DNA of 64,000 nucleotides from JBHIET01 sp046760785 (GCA_046760785.1 JBHIET010000005.1:9309-73308); one strand, 5' to 3'; positions 40,496 to 48,996 are shown, counted from the stretch's first letter. Program-made: numbers and translations. The notes: generated by a model not told the origin, from the letters alone.

Positions 40496-41371
40496 ATGGG
40501 ATTGAAGCCTGATCATTGGATTCGCAGAATGGCGCTGGAGCAACGGATGATTGAGCCGTTCGTGGATGGGCAGGTACGCGACGGCGTCATATCTTACGGG
40601 CTTTCGTCTTATGGCTACGACATCCGCGTGGCCGACGAGTTCAAGATTTTTCAACCGGAGATCACGGCGGCCAAGCTCTCCGACGTGCAGTGCGCCTACG
40701 TCGCAGGGATGCTGGATGCACAGGGGCAGATTGGCTATGCTACCTCGGAGCCGCAGGGACGGCCAGGTCTGGCACTCGTCATCGCCAGCGACGACCGCCA
40801 GATGTTGGAGGGACTGCAGGCGATACTGGGCACAGGAGCGCTGCGGGAGTCGCATAATGGGTGTAGCGGGTTGATCGTGAGCAAAGCGGCTGATGTGCAG
40901 TACATCCTCTCACAAGTGTGGCCGTACCTGACACACCGCCGTGACGTGGCTTCCCGCGCATTGGCCGAGTTGAAGTCAAGTAAGTCCATCGTCGTGGACC
41001 CTAAAGATTTTGACGCCGCTTCCTTCGTTGACTTCAAGGGAGAGGTGTGCATTATCCCGCCCAACTCGTTTGCGCTGAGCCGCACAGTAGAGTACTTCCG
41101 CATTCCGCGCAGTGTGTTAACAGTTTGCCTGGGCAAAAGTTCATACGCTCGTTGCGGCATCATCGTCAACGTGACGCCCTTCGAGCCGTCTTGGGAAGGG
41201 TACGTGACCCTTGAAATCAGCAACACCACCCCACTGCCAGCCAAGATTTATGCCAATGAGGGTATCGCCCAAGTTCTCTTCTTCGAGGCAGACGAGGAGT
41301 GCGAGGTCTCCTACGCCGATAAGAAAGGTAAGTACCAAGGCCAGCAATCCATTGTTCTGCCCCGGCTGTGA
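40496..41371 (+). CDS. dcd: dCTP deaminase with an internal LAGLIDADG-like domain
   Basis: A 291-residue protein, about 110 longer than ordinary Dcd. Residues 1-52 (SYGLSSYGYDIRVADEFKIF) and 166-291 (VDPKDFDAASFVDFKG; CLGKSSYARCGIIVNV; EGYVTLEISNTTPLPAKIY) form an intact dCTP deaminase with its catalytic Ser/Arg and Glu. Residues about 53-165 replace the short loop that normally links them and contain AYVAGMLDAQGQIGY, a match to the LAGLIDADG homing-endonuclease helix. No intein splice residues (Cys/Ser at the start, HN before the end) are seen, so the domain probably stays in the protein. AGGAGGT precedes ATG 40496. It follows argS and precedes tRNA-Val. Confidence 0.88.
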   Translation: MGLKPDHWIRRMALEQRMIEPFVDGQVRDGVISYGLSSYGYDIRVADEFKIFQPEITAAKLSDVQCAYVAGMLDAQGQIGYATSEPQGRPGLALVIASDDRQMLEGLQAILGTGALRESHNGCSGLIVSKAADVQYILSQVWPYLTHRRDVASRALAELKSSKSIVVDPKDFDAASFVDFKGEVCIIPPNSFALSRTVEYFRIPRSVLTVCLGKSSYARCGIIVNVTPFEPSWEGYVTLEISNTTPLPAKIYANEGIAQVLFFEADEECEVSYADKKGKYQGQQSIVLPRL

Positions 41372-41373
41372 CG

Positions 41374-41402
41374 TTGACGAGCCAGAGAATCCCGATTATA
41401 AT
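41374..41402 (+). promoter_or_regulatory. Promoter of tRNA-Val
   Basis: TTGACG (41374-41379), 17 nt, TATAAT (41397-41402), 8 nt before the tRNA. Confidence 0.75.
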
Positions 41403-41410
41403 TGGCCTAT

Positions 41411-41484
41411 GGGCGGTTAGCTCAGTTGGTCAGAGCGCCTCCCTTACAAGGAGGAGGTCACAGGTTCGAGTCCCGTACCGCCCA
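41411..41484 (+). tRNA. tRNA-Val (anticodon TAC)
   Basis: A 74-nt cloverleaf: acceptor GGGCGGT pairs with ACCGCCC, the D-arm contains AGCTCAGTTGGT, the anticodon loop CTTACAA has TAC, and the T-arm is GGTTCGAGTCC. The 3' CCA is not encoded beyond the discriminator A. Confidence 0.95.
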
Positions 41485-41490
41485 TTGCAG

Positions 41491-41519
41491 GTGCCGGGTG
41501 CTTCTGAAGCACCCGGCAC
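41491..41519. terminator. Perfect 12-14 bp hairpin after tRNA-Val
   Basis: GTGCCGGGTGCTTC and GAAGCACCCGGCAC form an almost loop-free palindrome 6 bp after the tRNA. There is no T-run, so it may be a processing or termination signal or a small mobile palindrome. The following 41520-41640 shows no gene. Confidence 0.5.
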
Positions 41520-41642
41520 TTGGACGAAGTTCGGGCGCTAGCCCTATGCACTCAGGGATTCACGGCTCCAGCCAGTGCTGGGCCGGCGCCTACGCCTGAT
41601 GCCGTCCGAGCGCGTTGAATCATTCACGTTTGGTTAGCCTGG

Positions 41643-41671
41643 TTTGCCCTGGCGAAGCTCGTGGGTATAAT
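41643..41671 (+). promoter_or_regulatory. Promoter of the MNT-HEPN pair
   Basis: TTTGCC (41643-41648), 17 nt, TATAAT (41666-41671), about 75 nt before ATG 41747. Confidence 0.55.
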
Positions 41672-41746
41672 ATGTGTTAAGAGGGCGGCAGCGGGGGGCT
41701 GCGATCTCCTTTGAGCAGAGTCTGGGTCGTCAACTTGGGAGAGATC

Positions 41747-42103
41747 ATGATAGATGTTCGTGGGTTGTTGGCAGAGAGGGCGGAGCATCGTGCCCTGCTG
41801 ACGGAGGAGGCGGAGCGCATCGCGATCCAGTTGCGGGAACTGGGAGCACGTAAGGTTGTTCTCTTCGGCTCCGCCGCCCGCGGAGAGGCCAACGTCCACA
41901 GCGACCTGGACTTCGTCGTTGTGATGCCGGGCGAGCAAGGCTTTGCTTACTGGTCTCGCCGGTTGTACGGCGAAATTGATCGGCGGGTGGCAGTGGATTT
42001 CCTGCCTTACAACGAGCGGGAGTTTGCCGAGGCTCAGCGTCACAGCCGCCTGGTCCGCCACGCCCTGCGCACGGGGAAGGTTCTCTATGAGAAACCCAGT
42101 TGA
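41747..42103 (+). CDS. MNT-type nucleotidyltransferase antitoxin
   Basis: A 118-residue minimal nucleotidyltransferase with the signature VLFGSAARG followed by SDLDFVVV (GSxxRG, DxD). MNT proteins neutralise HEPN toxins by modifying or binding them. ATG 41747 is chosen as the first Met of the domain, with GAGAG upstream. Its stop overlaps the start of the HEPN gene by 17 nt. Confidence 0.88.
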   Translation: MIDVRGLLAERAEHRALLTEEAERIAIQLRELGARKVVLFGSAARGEANVHSDLDFVVVMPGEQGFAYWSRRLYGEIDRRVAVDFLPYNEREFAEAQRHSRLVRHALRTGKVLYEKPS

Positions 42104-42440
42104 TGAAGCGCACCGCTGGCTGATCCATGCTCAGGACGAATATCAAGATGCTGAAGACCTGAGAGAGCGCGGTCGTTTCTACCTGGCTCTCTTTCACTTT
42201 CAACAGGCGGCCGAGAAGGCATTGAAAGCCTTTCTTTACGCCCATACCGACGACCGCCGCGTCTTTTTCACCCATTCCGTTCTAGAGTTGGTTCAGGCTG
42301 CCGCTGCTCTTGACTCCACCTTGGCTGATCTGGGGAAGGCTAGTCGCCTGGATCAGTACTATATCCTTACCCGCTACCCAAACGGTCTCCCAGGGGGAGT
42401 GCCGTCCCGTTTCTATACCGATCCTGAGGAGGCTGCCTAG
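42087..42440 (+). CDS. HEPN-domain protein, C-terminally truncated by a nonsense codon
   Basis: A 117-residue HEPN-domain protein, the usual partner of MNT. The core GRFYLALFHFQQAAEKALKAFL and LDQYYILTRYPNGLPGG is typical. After TAG at 42438-42440 the same frame stays open to 42503 and encodes ASGLARQVIQVVARRLGEQG, which looks like the missing last helix. So the toxin-like partner seems to have lost its C-terminal helix by one mutation. Whether the shorter form is active is unknown. Confidence 0.82.
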   Translation: MRNPVDEAHRWLIHAQDEYQDAEDLRERGRFYLALFHFQQAAEKALKAFLYAHTDDRRVFFTHSVLELVQAAAALDSTLADLGKASRLDQYYILTRYPNGLPGGVPSRFYTDPEEAA

Positions 42441-42503
42441 GCATCGGGCCTGGCCCGTCAGGTCATCCAGGTCGTGGCTCGGCGGCTAGGTGAGCAAGGA
42501 TAA
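42441..42503 (+). pseudogene. In-frame extension beyond the HEPN nonsense codon
   Basis: Twenty codons in the HEPN frame ending in TAA 42501-42503. The helical, Arg/Val-rich sequence agrees with the C-terminus of full-length HEPN partners, which supports TAG 42438-42440 as a recent mutation. Confidence 0.5.
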
Positions 42504-42535
42504 TCGTCATATCCACGAATAAGGAGGTAGCAGCG

Positions 42536-42925
42536 ATGAGACTGGATCCTGAAGCACGTTATGCCGAGACCCACGAATGGGCCCGCCGAGACGGGGACGA
42601 GGTCATCTGTGGCATCACCGATCATGCCCAGGAATCCCTCTCCGATGTGGTGTACGTGGAACTGCCGGAGGTGGGGGATGCCTTTGAGCAAGGAGAGACC
42701 TTCGGCGTCGTCGAGTCGGTGAAGGCCGCCTCTGATCTCTATATGCCGATGGGTGGGGAGATCACCGCCGTCAACGAGGTCTTGGAGGATACGCCAGAAT
42801 TGGTCAACCAGGACCCCTACGGCGAGGGCTGGATGATTCACTTCGCCCCATCCGATCCCTCTGAGTTTGATGACCTGATGGACGGCGATGCCTACGAGGC
42901 GTTCGTCGCAGAGGAAGAAGGGTAA
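42536..42925 (+). CDS. gcvH: Glycine cleavage system H protein
   Basis: A 129-residue lipoyl carrier protein that shuttles the aminomethyl group between P and T proteins. The lipoylated Lys is in VVESVKAASDLY. AAGGAGG lies 8 nt before the ATG. The gene begins the gcvH-gcvPA-gcvPB run. A T protein gene is not in the window. Confidence 0.95.
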   Translation: MRLDPEARYAETHEWARRDGDEVICGITDHAQESLSDVVYVELPEVGDAFEQGETFGVVESVKAASDLYMPMGGEITAVNEVLEDTPELVNQDPYGEGWMIHFAPSDPSEFDDLMDGDAYEAFVAEEEG

Positions 42926-43006
42926 TTCGTGGAACGTGAGACGGTAAAACGTGGGACTGCTCTGTCACGTTTCACGCATCACGCTTCACATCTCAGGAGG
43001 TGATCT

Positions 43007-44341
43007 ATGCCCTATATCCCTCACAAAGATGCTGACCGGAAAGCGATGCTCGCTGCTATCGGCGTACGGTCCATCGAGGAATTGTTCGAGGACGTGCCAC
43101 AGCAGGCCCGCTTCCCGGAACTAGATCTGCCGTCCGCCCTCTCGGAAATGGAGGCCCGCTGGGAACTGGAGATGCTGGCCGAGGCCAACCTCACCACCGC
43201 CGACGGGCCCTGCTTCCTGGGGGCCGGGGCCTATCGTCACTTTGTCCCCGCTGTGGTGGACGCTTTCCTGCGCCGGGGGGAGTTCTACACCGCCTACACC
43301 CCCTATCAGCCGGAGATCAGCCAGGGCACGCTGCAGGCCATCTTCGAGTACCAGACGATGATCTGCAGCCTCACTGGCATGGAGGTTTCCAACGCCTCTC
43401 ACTACGATGGCGCTACTGCTACCGCTGAGGCGGTCATCACTGCCATCAACGTCCACCGCCTGAAGCGGCACAAGGTGATCGTCTCCCCTTGGGTCCACCC
43501 TGAGTACCGGGCCGTGGTGCGCACCTACACCCAGGGAATGGGGTTGACGGTGGTGGAGAACAGCGGACCAGCAGGATTAGCAGATTTTCTTGATGGCGAC
43601 ACAGCCTGCGTCATTGTCCAGTATCCCGACTTTCTGGGCCGCATCGAGGATTTGAGCGACCTGGTTGAGGCGGCGCACGCGGTCGGCGCGCTCGTGGTCG
43701 TCGTGGCCGACCCCATTGCCCTGGGGCTGCTGAAGCCCCCCGGCGAGTTCGGGGCGGACATCGTGGTGGGGGAGGGGCAGGGGATGGGCGCCGGACTCAA
43801 CTTCGGTGGGCCATACCTGGGCTTCTTCGCCACCCGGATGAAGTACGTGCGCAAGATGGCCGGCCGGCTGGTGGGCCAGACGGTGGACACCGAGGGAAAC
43901 AGGGGTTTCGTTCTCACCCTCTCCACCCGCGAGCAGCACATTCGCCGGGAGCGGGCCAGCTCCAATATCTGCACCAACCAGGGGCTGGTGGCGCTGGCGG
44001 CGGCGATCTACATGGCCGCCCTGGGTCGCTGTGGGATGCGTCGGGTGGCGGAGTTGTGTTACCACAAAGCTCACTACGCGCAAGAGCGGATTACGGAAAT
44101 CAACGGATTCTCTGCGCTTGACGACAAGCCGTTCTTCAAGGAGTTCGCTGTGCGCTGTCCACGCCCCGTGGCTGAGATCAACGACTATCTGCTGGACGAG
44201 TGGGGCATCATCGGCGGCTACGATTTAGGGAGAGACTATCCCCATCTGAAGGATCACGTGCTCCTGTGCGTGACGGAGATGAATCCGCGGGAGGAGATTG
44301 ACGCGCTGGTTGAGGCGCTGGGGAAGGCGCCTTCAGGCTGA
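43007..44341 (+). CDS. gcvPA: Glycine dehydrogenase (decarboxylating) subunit 1
   Basis: A 444-residue alpha subunit of the split P-protein, which decarboxylates glycine on PLP. The sequence follows the family throughout (FLGAGAYRHFVPAVVD; YTPYQPEISQGTLQ; YDGATATAEA). AGGAGGTG precedes the ATG. The PLP Lys lies in the other subunit, gcvPB, which is separated from this gene by the caspase-like gene. Confidence 0.95.
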   Translation: MPYIPHKDADRKAMLAAIGVRSIEELFEDVPQQARFPELDLPSALSEMEARWELEMLAEANLTTADGPCFLGAGAYRHFVPAVVDAFLRRGEFYTAYTPYQPEISQGTLQAIFEYQTMICSLTGMEVSNASHYDGATATAEAVITAINVHRLKRHKVIVSPWVHPEYRAVVRTYTQGMGLTVVENSGPAGLADFLDGDTACVIVQYPDFLGRIEDLSDLVEAAHAVGALVVVVADPIALGLLKPPGEFGADIVVGEGQGMGAGLNFGGPYLGFFATRMKYVRKMAGRLVGQTVDTEGNRGFVLTLSTREQHIRRERASSNICTNQGLVALAAAIYMAALGRCGMRRVAELCYHKAHYAQERITEINGFSALDDKPFFKEFAVRCPRPVAEINDYLLDEWGIIGGYDLGRDYPHLKDHVLLCVTEMNPREEIDALVEALGKAPSG

Positions 44342-44450
44342 ACAAGGAGGTGATGTTGCCGGGGAAGATGATACGCAGTCACAAGGAGAGGGAGGAGCCG
44401 GGCAAGCAGCCGTCAGTGTGCCAAGAATCAAAGAAACAGGAGGATATGCA

Positions 44451-45740
44451 ATGTACAAGAGAGAGTATGTAACCAGTAAATGCGTGTTGGCTCTTGCCCT
44501 GGCCGCACTGGCACTGGTTGGGGCCCTGGTGCTGATAGCGGCGATGAGAGGAACGCAGTCTATGGCCTACGCGGAACCACTGCGTACCGTCTCCGACGCG
44601 CCGGTTATGAGTATCCCACAGTGTATATCTCCCACGGGGGTGAGTATCGCCTCTGATAGTCCTGTTCCTTGTGGAGTGCCGATGCACTTCACTGCCACCG
44701 TCACTCCCTCCAACGTGACCTCGCCCACCTACGCCTGGGACTTTGGCGGGGCGGGGAGCGGCAGTGGGACGGACACCGCCACTCCGATCTACATCTACGC
44801 GGCACAGGGCAACTACACTGTCGCCGTCACCGTCACCGGCGACTGTGGCGACCCCGTGGCCGCCACCCTTCCTGTCACTGTTGAGAAGGCGTACGTCTAT
44901 CTTCCCTTGGCGGCTCGGAACTATGGCCCCGGGCGCTACGCTGTAGTTGTCGGCATAGCCGATTATCCCGGCTCAGCCAACGACCTGAACTACACAGACG
45001 ATGACGCCGAGGACTTTCGCCAGATGCTCCTGGATCGAGGCGACTTTACGGCGGACAACATCAACTTGCTACTGGATAGCCAGGCCACTGAGTCCAATAT
45101 TTACAATGCCATTACTGATTGGTTGGATGCCCGCGAAGATGCTAACGACTTGGTCATATTCTTCTTCAGCGGCCACGGGGGGCAAATGCTGGACTATGGC
45201 GGGGACGAGAGCGATGGCTATGACGAGTACCTCTTCCCCTACGGTTACAGCGCCACTATTACAGATGACGAATTGGATATATGGCTGGACACGCTGGAGT
45301 CAGACCAGGTAGTCGTGCTGGTGGATGCCTGCTACAGCGGGGGGCTCATCGGTGCAACGCCGTTAGAGGCATCGTTGGAGGGCGCTCGCTGCAAATGCCT
45401 GCCACCGCTGGGTGGTGTGGGGGGTAGCGTGATGGTGGGAGATGGCTTTGCCAAAGATGTAAACCAGAGCGGGCGCTTGGTGCTAACCGCCAGCCAGGAG
45501 GATCAAGTGAGCTGGGAGTTCGGCACCCCCATCGAGCACGGTGCTTTCGCTTACTATCTGCTGGAGGCGTTGGCAGCAGCCTCTGCCGACAACAACAGCA
45601 ACAGTTGGATCTCTGGCGAGGAGGCCTATGACCACCTGGACGGGCGCGTGGACTCCCTGGTATTCAGTGTGGTCGGACAGCACCAGAACCCACAAGAGAG
45701 CGATGGCATTGACGGAGAGGTGGATTTGACGCGACCGTAA
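44451..45740 (+). CDS. Exported caspase-like (C14) protein with PKD domain
   Basis: A 429-residue protein: signal/anchor helix (residues 8-28), a PKD-type beta domain (residues 60-145; TYAWDFGGAG) and a C14 caspase-like domain (residues 160-425). The catalytic His is in FFFSGHGGQ and the Cys in VLVDACYSGG; the strand RYAVVVGIADYPG starts the fold. It would act outside the cytoplasm. ATG 44451 has AGGAGG 8 nt upstream. It is wedged between gcvPA and gcvPB, which normally adjoin, so it is probably an insertion. Orthocaspases cut after Arg/Lys; the target is unknown. Confidence 0.88.
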   Translation: MYKREYVTSKCVLALALAALALVGALVLIAAMRGTQSMAYAEPLRTVSDAPVMSIPQCISPTGVSIASDSPVPCGVPMHFTATVTPSNVTSPTYAWDFGGAGSGSGTDTATPIYIYAAQGNYTVAVTVTGDCGDPVAATLPVTVEKAYVYLPLAARNYGPGRYAVVVGIADYPGSANDLNYTDDDAEDFRQMLLDRGDFTADNINLLLDSQATESNIYNAITDWLDAREDANDLVIFFFSGHGGQMLDYGGDESDGYDEYLFPYGYSATITDDELDIWLDTLESDQVVVLVDACYSGGLIGATPLEASLEGARCKCLPPLGGVGGSVMVGDGFAKDVNQSGRLVLTASQEDQVSWEFGTPIEHGAFAYYLLEALAAASADNNSNSWISGEEAYDHLDGRVDSLVFSVVGQHQNPQESDGIDGEVDLTRP

Positions 45741-45810
45741 GTTTCGATAGACGGCGCAGTGCCCGCGAGTGGAATGTGTTGTCGCTGGAATTCAAACTGG
45801 AGGAACAACC

Positions 45811-47298
45811 GTGACAGAGCCTATCATCTATGAAATCTCCCGTCCCGGCCGCTGCGCCGCCGCGCTGCCGGACCCGGACGTGCCGCCTGCCGACCTGCCC
45901 GAGGGGTTGGTGCGGGACGATCTTCCCCTGCCAGAGATGAGCGAGCCAGACCTGGTGCGCCACTACACCCACCTTTCTCAAATGAACTACGGGGTGGACA
46001 CCGGCTTCTACCCGCTCGGCTCCTGCACGATGAAGTACAACCCCAAGATCAACGAGGAGACGGCCCGCCTGCCGGGCTTTGCCCACCTCCACCCATACCA
46101 GGACGAGGAGACGGTCCAGGGGGCGCTCTTTCTGATGTATCAACTGCAGGAGTTCCTCAAGGAGATCGGTGGGTTCGCGGCGGTCAGTTTGCAGCCGGCG
46201 GCAGGCGCCCACGGGGAGTTGACCGGCGTGTTGATCATGCGGGCCTACCATCTGGACCGGGGGGACGAGCAGCGAGACGTGATCCTGGTCCCGGATTCGG
46301 CCCACGGCACCAACCCGGCGAGCACGACGATGAGCGGCCTGCACGTGGTGGAGGTCCCCTCCGACGCACGGGGTAACGTAGACCTGACGGTGCTGAAGAA
46401 AGCCTGTGAGGAACACGGCGATCGCCTGGCTGGCATGATGCTGACCAATCCCAATACCTTGGGGCTGTTTGACGAGCACATCGAGAAAATCGTCGAGTTA
46501 GTGCATGGCTGCGGCGGACTTCTCTTCGGCGATGGCGCGAATATGAACGCGCTGTTGGGCACATGCCGGCCAGGCGATCTGGGCTTCGACGTGATGATGT
46601 TCAACCTGCACAAGACCTTCAGCACGCCCCATGGCGGCGGCGGGCCAGGCGGAGGAGCAGTGGCTGTGGCGGAGCACCTGGTTGATTTCCTGCCCAATCC
46701 CATCGTGGCCGTGGACCCTGAGCGGTGTCCTGAGCTTGTCGAAGGACAGTCGGACGGCGAGGTGGCGTTCTACACGTTCGTGGATCCGCCCAAGTCCATC
46801 GGTCGGGTGAAGGCCTTCTACGGTCACTTCGGTGTGATGGTGCGGGCTTACACCTACATCCGAATGCTGGGGCCGGATGGCCTGCGCAGGGTGGCGGAGT
46901 ACGCGGTGCTCAACGCCAATTACCTGATGAGCCGGATCAGGGATGCCTATAAGGTTCCCTACGACCGCACCTGCATGCACGAGTTCGTCTGCGAAGGTCG
47001 CTTCCCTGATGCCCCCCACGTGCACGCGCTGGACATCTCCAAGCGGCTGATGGACTACGGATTCCACCCGCCCACCAACTACTTCCCTCTCATCGTCCAC
47101 GAGGCGCTGATGATCGAGCCGACGGAGACCGAGAGCCTTGAGACGCTGGATGCGTTCATCGCGGCCCTGTTGCGCATCGCCGAGGAGGCCCGCACGGATT
47201 CCGACCAGCTTCACAAAGCGCCCCACACCGCTCCTATGCACCGACTGGACGAAGTGCGGGCGGCCAAGCAGTTGATCCTGCGCTGGAAGCCGAAGTAG
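45811..47298 (+). CDS. gcvPB: Glycine dehydrogenase (decarboxylating) subunit 2
   Basis: A 495-residue beta subunit of the split P-protein with the PLP Lys in FNLHKTFSTPHGGGGPGGG. GTG 45811 is chosen because GGAGGAAC is 5 nt upstream. The peptide ERCPELVEGQSD near residue 310 is an in-frame copy of the dispersed repeat (46726-46748) in a surface loop. It is separated from gcvPA by the caspase-like gene. Confidence 0.95.
   Translation: MTEPIIYEISRPGRCAAALPDPDVPPADLPEGLVRDDLPLPEMSEPDLVRHYTHLSQMNYGVDTGFYPLGSCTMKYNPKINEETARLPGFAHLHPYQDEETVQGALFLMYQLQEFLKEIGGFAAVSLQPAAGAHGELTGVLIMRAYHLDRGDEQRDVILVPDSAHGTNPASTTMSGLHVVEVPSDARGNVDLTVLKKACEEHGDRLAGMMLTNPNTLGLFDEHIEKIVELVHGCGGLLFGDGANMNALLGTCRPGDLGFDVMMFNLHKTFSTPHGGGGPGGGAVAVAEHLVDFLPNPIVAVDPERCPELVEGQSDGEVAFYTFVDPPKSIGRVKAFYGHFGVMVRAYTYIRMLGPDGLRRVAEYAVLNANYLMSRIRDAYKVPYDRTCMHEFVCEGRFPDAPHVHALDISKRLMDYGFHPPTNYFPLIVHEALMIEPTETESLETLDAFIAALLRIAEEARTDSDQLHKAPHTAPMHRLDEVRAAKQLILRWKPK
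46726..46748. repeat. In-frame dispersed repeat in gcvPB
   Basis: TGTCCTGAGCTTGTCGAAGGACA, a nearly perfect palindrome of the same family as in korA. It is read as CPELVEG. Confidence 0.8.
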
Positions 47299-47387
47299 TG
47301 TCGTAGGTGCGACGCACTTCGGAAGTACGTTGCGCCTGAGTGTCTATGAATGACAGAACTTACGCAGTCTCAGGGCCAAAACGCCGC

Positions 47388-47487
47388 TTGAGTAGGCCGC
47401 AGGCCGTATCGAAAGCAAGTTTTGGCAGCGTCAGTGCAGTTCTTGGTCTCGATACGCTTCGCTACTCGACCTGAAGGGCCTACTCGA
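47388..47487. repeat. Intergenic palindromic repeat related to 17499-17580
   Basis: Contains TTGAGTAGGCCGCAGGCCG and GTATCGAAAG on the left and CTCGATACGCTTCGCTACTCG and GGGCCTACTCGACC on the right, so the arms can pair. It lies in the 214-bp gap between gcvPB and the N-hydrolase gene. No gene is seen there. Confidence 0.6.
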
Positions 47488-47512
47488 CCGGCGAACTACG
47501 TAACTACTGCGA

Positions 47513-47965
47513 ATGAAGATCTACTTCGCTGGCTCTATCCGTGGGGGGCGTGACGACGCGGCGTTATACCGTCGCATCATCGCGTTGCTGGCGGAATACG
47601 GGGATGTACTCACCGAGCACGTCGGTGACGCGGGGCTGACCCGCGCCGGTGAGGATGGGCCTTCTGATCGAGCTATCTACGAGCGGGACATGGCGTGGCT
47701 GGCGGAAGCCGATGCCGTAGTCGCTGAAGTCACCGTCCCCAGCCACGGCGTGGGGTATGAGATCGTCCGGGCCGAACTGCTGGGCAAGCCGGTGCTGTGC
47801 CTCCACCGCCGGTCTGCGGGGCGACGGCTTTCGGCTATGCTGGCCGGCAACCCCGCGCTGCGGTGTGAGACTTACGACAGCGTGGAGGAACTCAGGCCCA
47901 TCCTAGAGCAGTTCCTTCTGAACGATACTGCCGTGGCGGTAGATAATCCCAACGACCACCCGTAA
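47513..47965 (+). CDS. Nucleoside 2-deoxyribosyltransferase-like N-hydrolase (DNPH1-like)
   Basis: A 150-residue member of the nucleoside 2-deoxyribosyltransferase fold. The opening KIYFAGSIRGGRDDAALYRR, VLTEHVGD and EVTVPSHGVGYEIVRA match DNPH1/RCL, which hydrolyses 5-hydroxymethyl-dUMP and other dNMPs. The catalytic Glu is in GVGYEI. It would clean up modified nucleotides; the neighbouring genes give no further hint. Confidence 0.85.
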   Translation: MKIYFAGSIRGGRDDAALYRRIIALLAEYGDVLTEHVGDAGLTRAGEDGPSDRAIYERDMAWLAEADAVVAEVTVPSHGVGYEIVRAELLGKPVLCLHRRSAGRRLSAMLAGNPALRCETYDSVEELRPILEQFLLNDTAVAVDNPNDHP

Positions 47966-48007
47966 TCTACCCCCTCACCTGTGTGCGCCATGCATATCAC
48001 TGCGCAT

Positions 48008-48036
48008 TTGACACGGTGCGTCTCTCATCCTATAAT
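48008..48036 (+). promoter_or_regulatory. Perfect consensus promoter of the DUF433-DUF5615 pair
   Basis: TTGACA (48008-48013), 17 nt, TATAAT (48031-48036), 39 nt before ATG 48076. This is one of two full-consensus promoters seen in the window. Confidence 0.8.
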
Positions 48037-48075
48037 GGTCCCTACAAGACCTGAGAGATATGCTGGAGGTATTCG

Positions 48076-48510
48076 ATGGCTATGCCCGTCGTGACCCTGA
48101 CTGTATCGCAGCGGACGTATGAGTTGCTGGCACAGCGTGCCCGTGCAGCGCAGCGTGAGCCGGACGAGTTGGCCGACGAGTTACTCCGTGCCCACGTGCA
48201 ACTCACCGACCACCCTTACGTCGTGCGGCGTGACGGATTCCGGGGCGAGCGTCCCATCCTGCGTGGCAGCAATATCCCCGTCTGGATTATTGCCGCTATG
48301 TGGAAAGCCGGGGATAGTTTGGAAGAGATAGGGCAGGCCTATCCACATCTCGAACCGGCGGCCATCTTCGATGCCTTAAGCTATTACCTCGATCATCAAC
48401 AAGAGATCGAAGCAGAGATCGCGGAGAACCGCATTGAGCGCGTGCTCACTGATACAGGGGCGATGATGGACGAACACGGTGTGATTCGTTTCCCCGAGTC
48501 CTATGCCTGA
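48076..48510 (+). CDS. DUF433 family antitoxin
   Basis: A 144-residue protein with a DUF433 domain (GERPILRGSNIPVWIIAAM; DSLEEIGQAYPHLEPAAIFDALSYYL), a helix-turn-helix type antitoxin. The N-terminus is a separate short helical domain. TGGAGG precedes the ATG. It overlaps the following DUF5615 gene by 8 nt, as expected for a toxin-antitoxin pair. Confidence 0.85.
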   Translation: MAMPVVTLTVSQRTYELLAQRARAAQREPDELADELLRAHVQLTDHPYVVRRDGFRGERPILRGSNIPVWIIAAMWKAGDSLEEIGQAYPHLEPAAIFDALSYYLDHQQEIEAEIAENRIERVLTDTGAMMDEHGVIRFPESYA

Positions 48511-48877
48511 AAACGAGTCCCTGTTCGCCTCCCTCTACACCGACGACGTAACCGATCGGTTGGCGATCCTGGTGCGACAGCGAGGCTTCAACGCCCTCAG
48601 TGCGCGTGAGGCCGGCCTGATTGAGCAGGCCGAAGAGACACATCTAATCTACGCAGCCACACACGGCATGGTCTTGCTCACCTTCAATCAGCGTGACTAC
48701 GTGTTGATGGCACAACGGTGGGCCGCTGAGGGCCGGAGGCACGCCGGTATCCTACTTTCTGATCAGTTCACCCGACGCCAACTGGGCGAACTACTGCGCC
48801 GTGTGTTGAAGTTCCTCAACACGGTTCCGGCCGAAGAGATGATCAACGTCGTTCGCTACCTGTCCGAGTTCAGATGA
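48503..48877 (+). CDS. DUF5615 PIN-like toxin
   Basis: A 124-residue PIN-like protein of the DUF5615 type with acidic residues in YTDDVTDRLA, SAREAGLIEQAEETH and TFNQRDYVLMA. PIN-like toxins cut RNA. It directly overlaps its DUF433 partner. Enzyme activity is inferred from the family. Confidence 0.85.
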   Translation: MPENESLFASLYTDDVTDRLAILVRQRGFNALSAREAGLIEQAEETHLIYAATHGMVLLTFNQRDYVLMAQRWAAEGRRHAGILLSDQFTRRQLGELLRRVLKFLNTVPAEEMINVVRYLSEFR

Positions 48878-48925
48878 ACAGGCTGGTAGCGGAGGCAGAC
48901 GTCAGGCCACGTGTCCCATAAAAGC

Positions 48926-48953
48926 AAAAACCCGGTACCTACTACGTGCCGGG
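48926..48953 (-). terminator. Rho-independent terminator of the zinc-ribbon operon
   Basis: On the minus strand CCCGGCAC and GTACCGGG form a stem with a 7-nt loop (one mismatch), followed by TTTTTGCTTTT. It lies 43 bp after the stop of the zinc-ribbon gene and also separates it from the convergent DUF5615 gene. Confidence 0.8.
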
Positions 48954-48996
48954 CATTTCATCCCAACGAAGTGAAGGGGATAACCGGCGTTACCCT

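Noticed and set aside
40652..40990. Ordinary intein in dcd
   Set aside because: No Cys or Ser at the start junction, no HN before the end junction and no nucleophile after it; splicing motifs are absent.
42438..42440. TAG read as pyrrolysine in the HEPN gene
   Set aside because: No pyrrolysine machinery is seen and the family has no such residue; a nonsense mutation is simpler.
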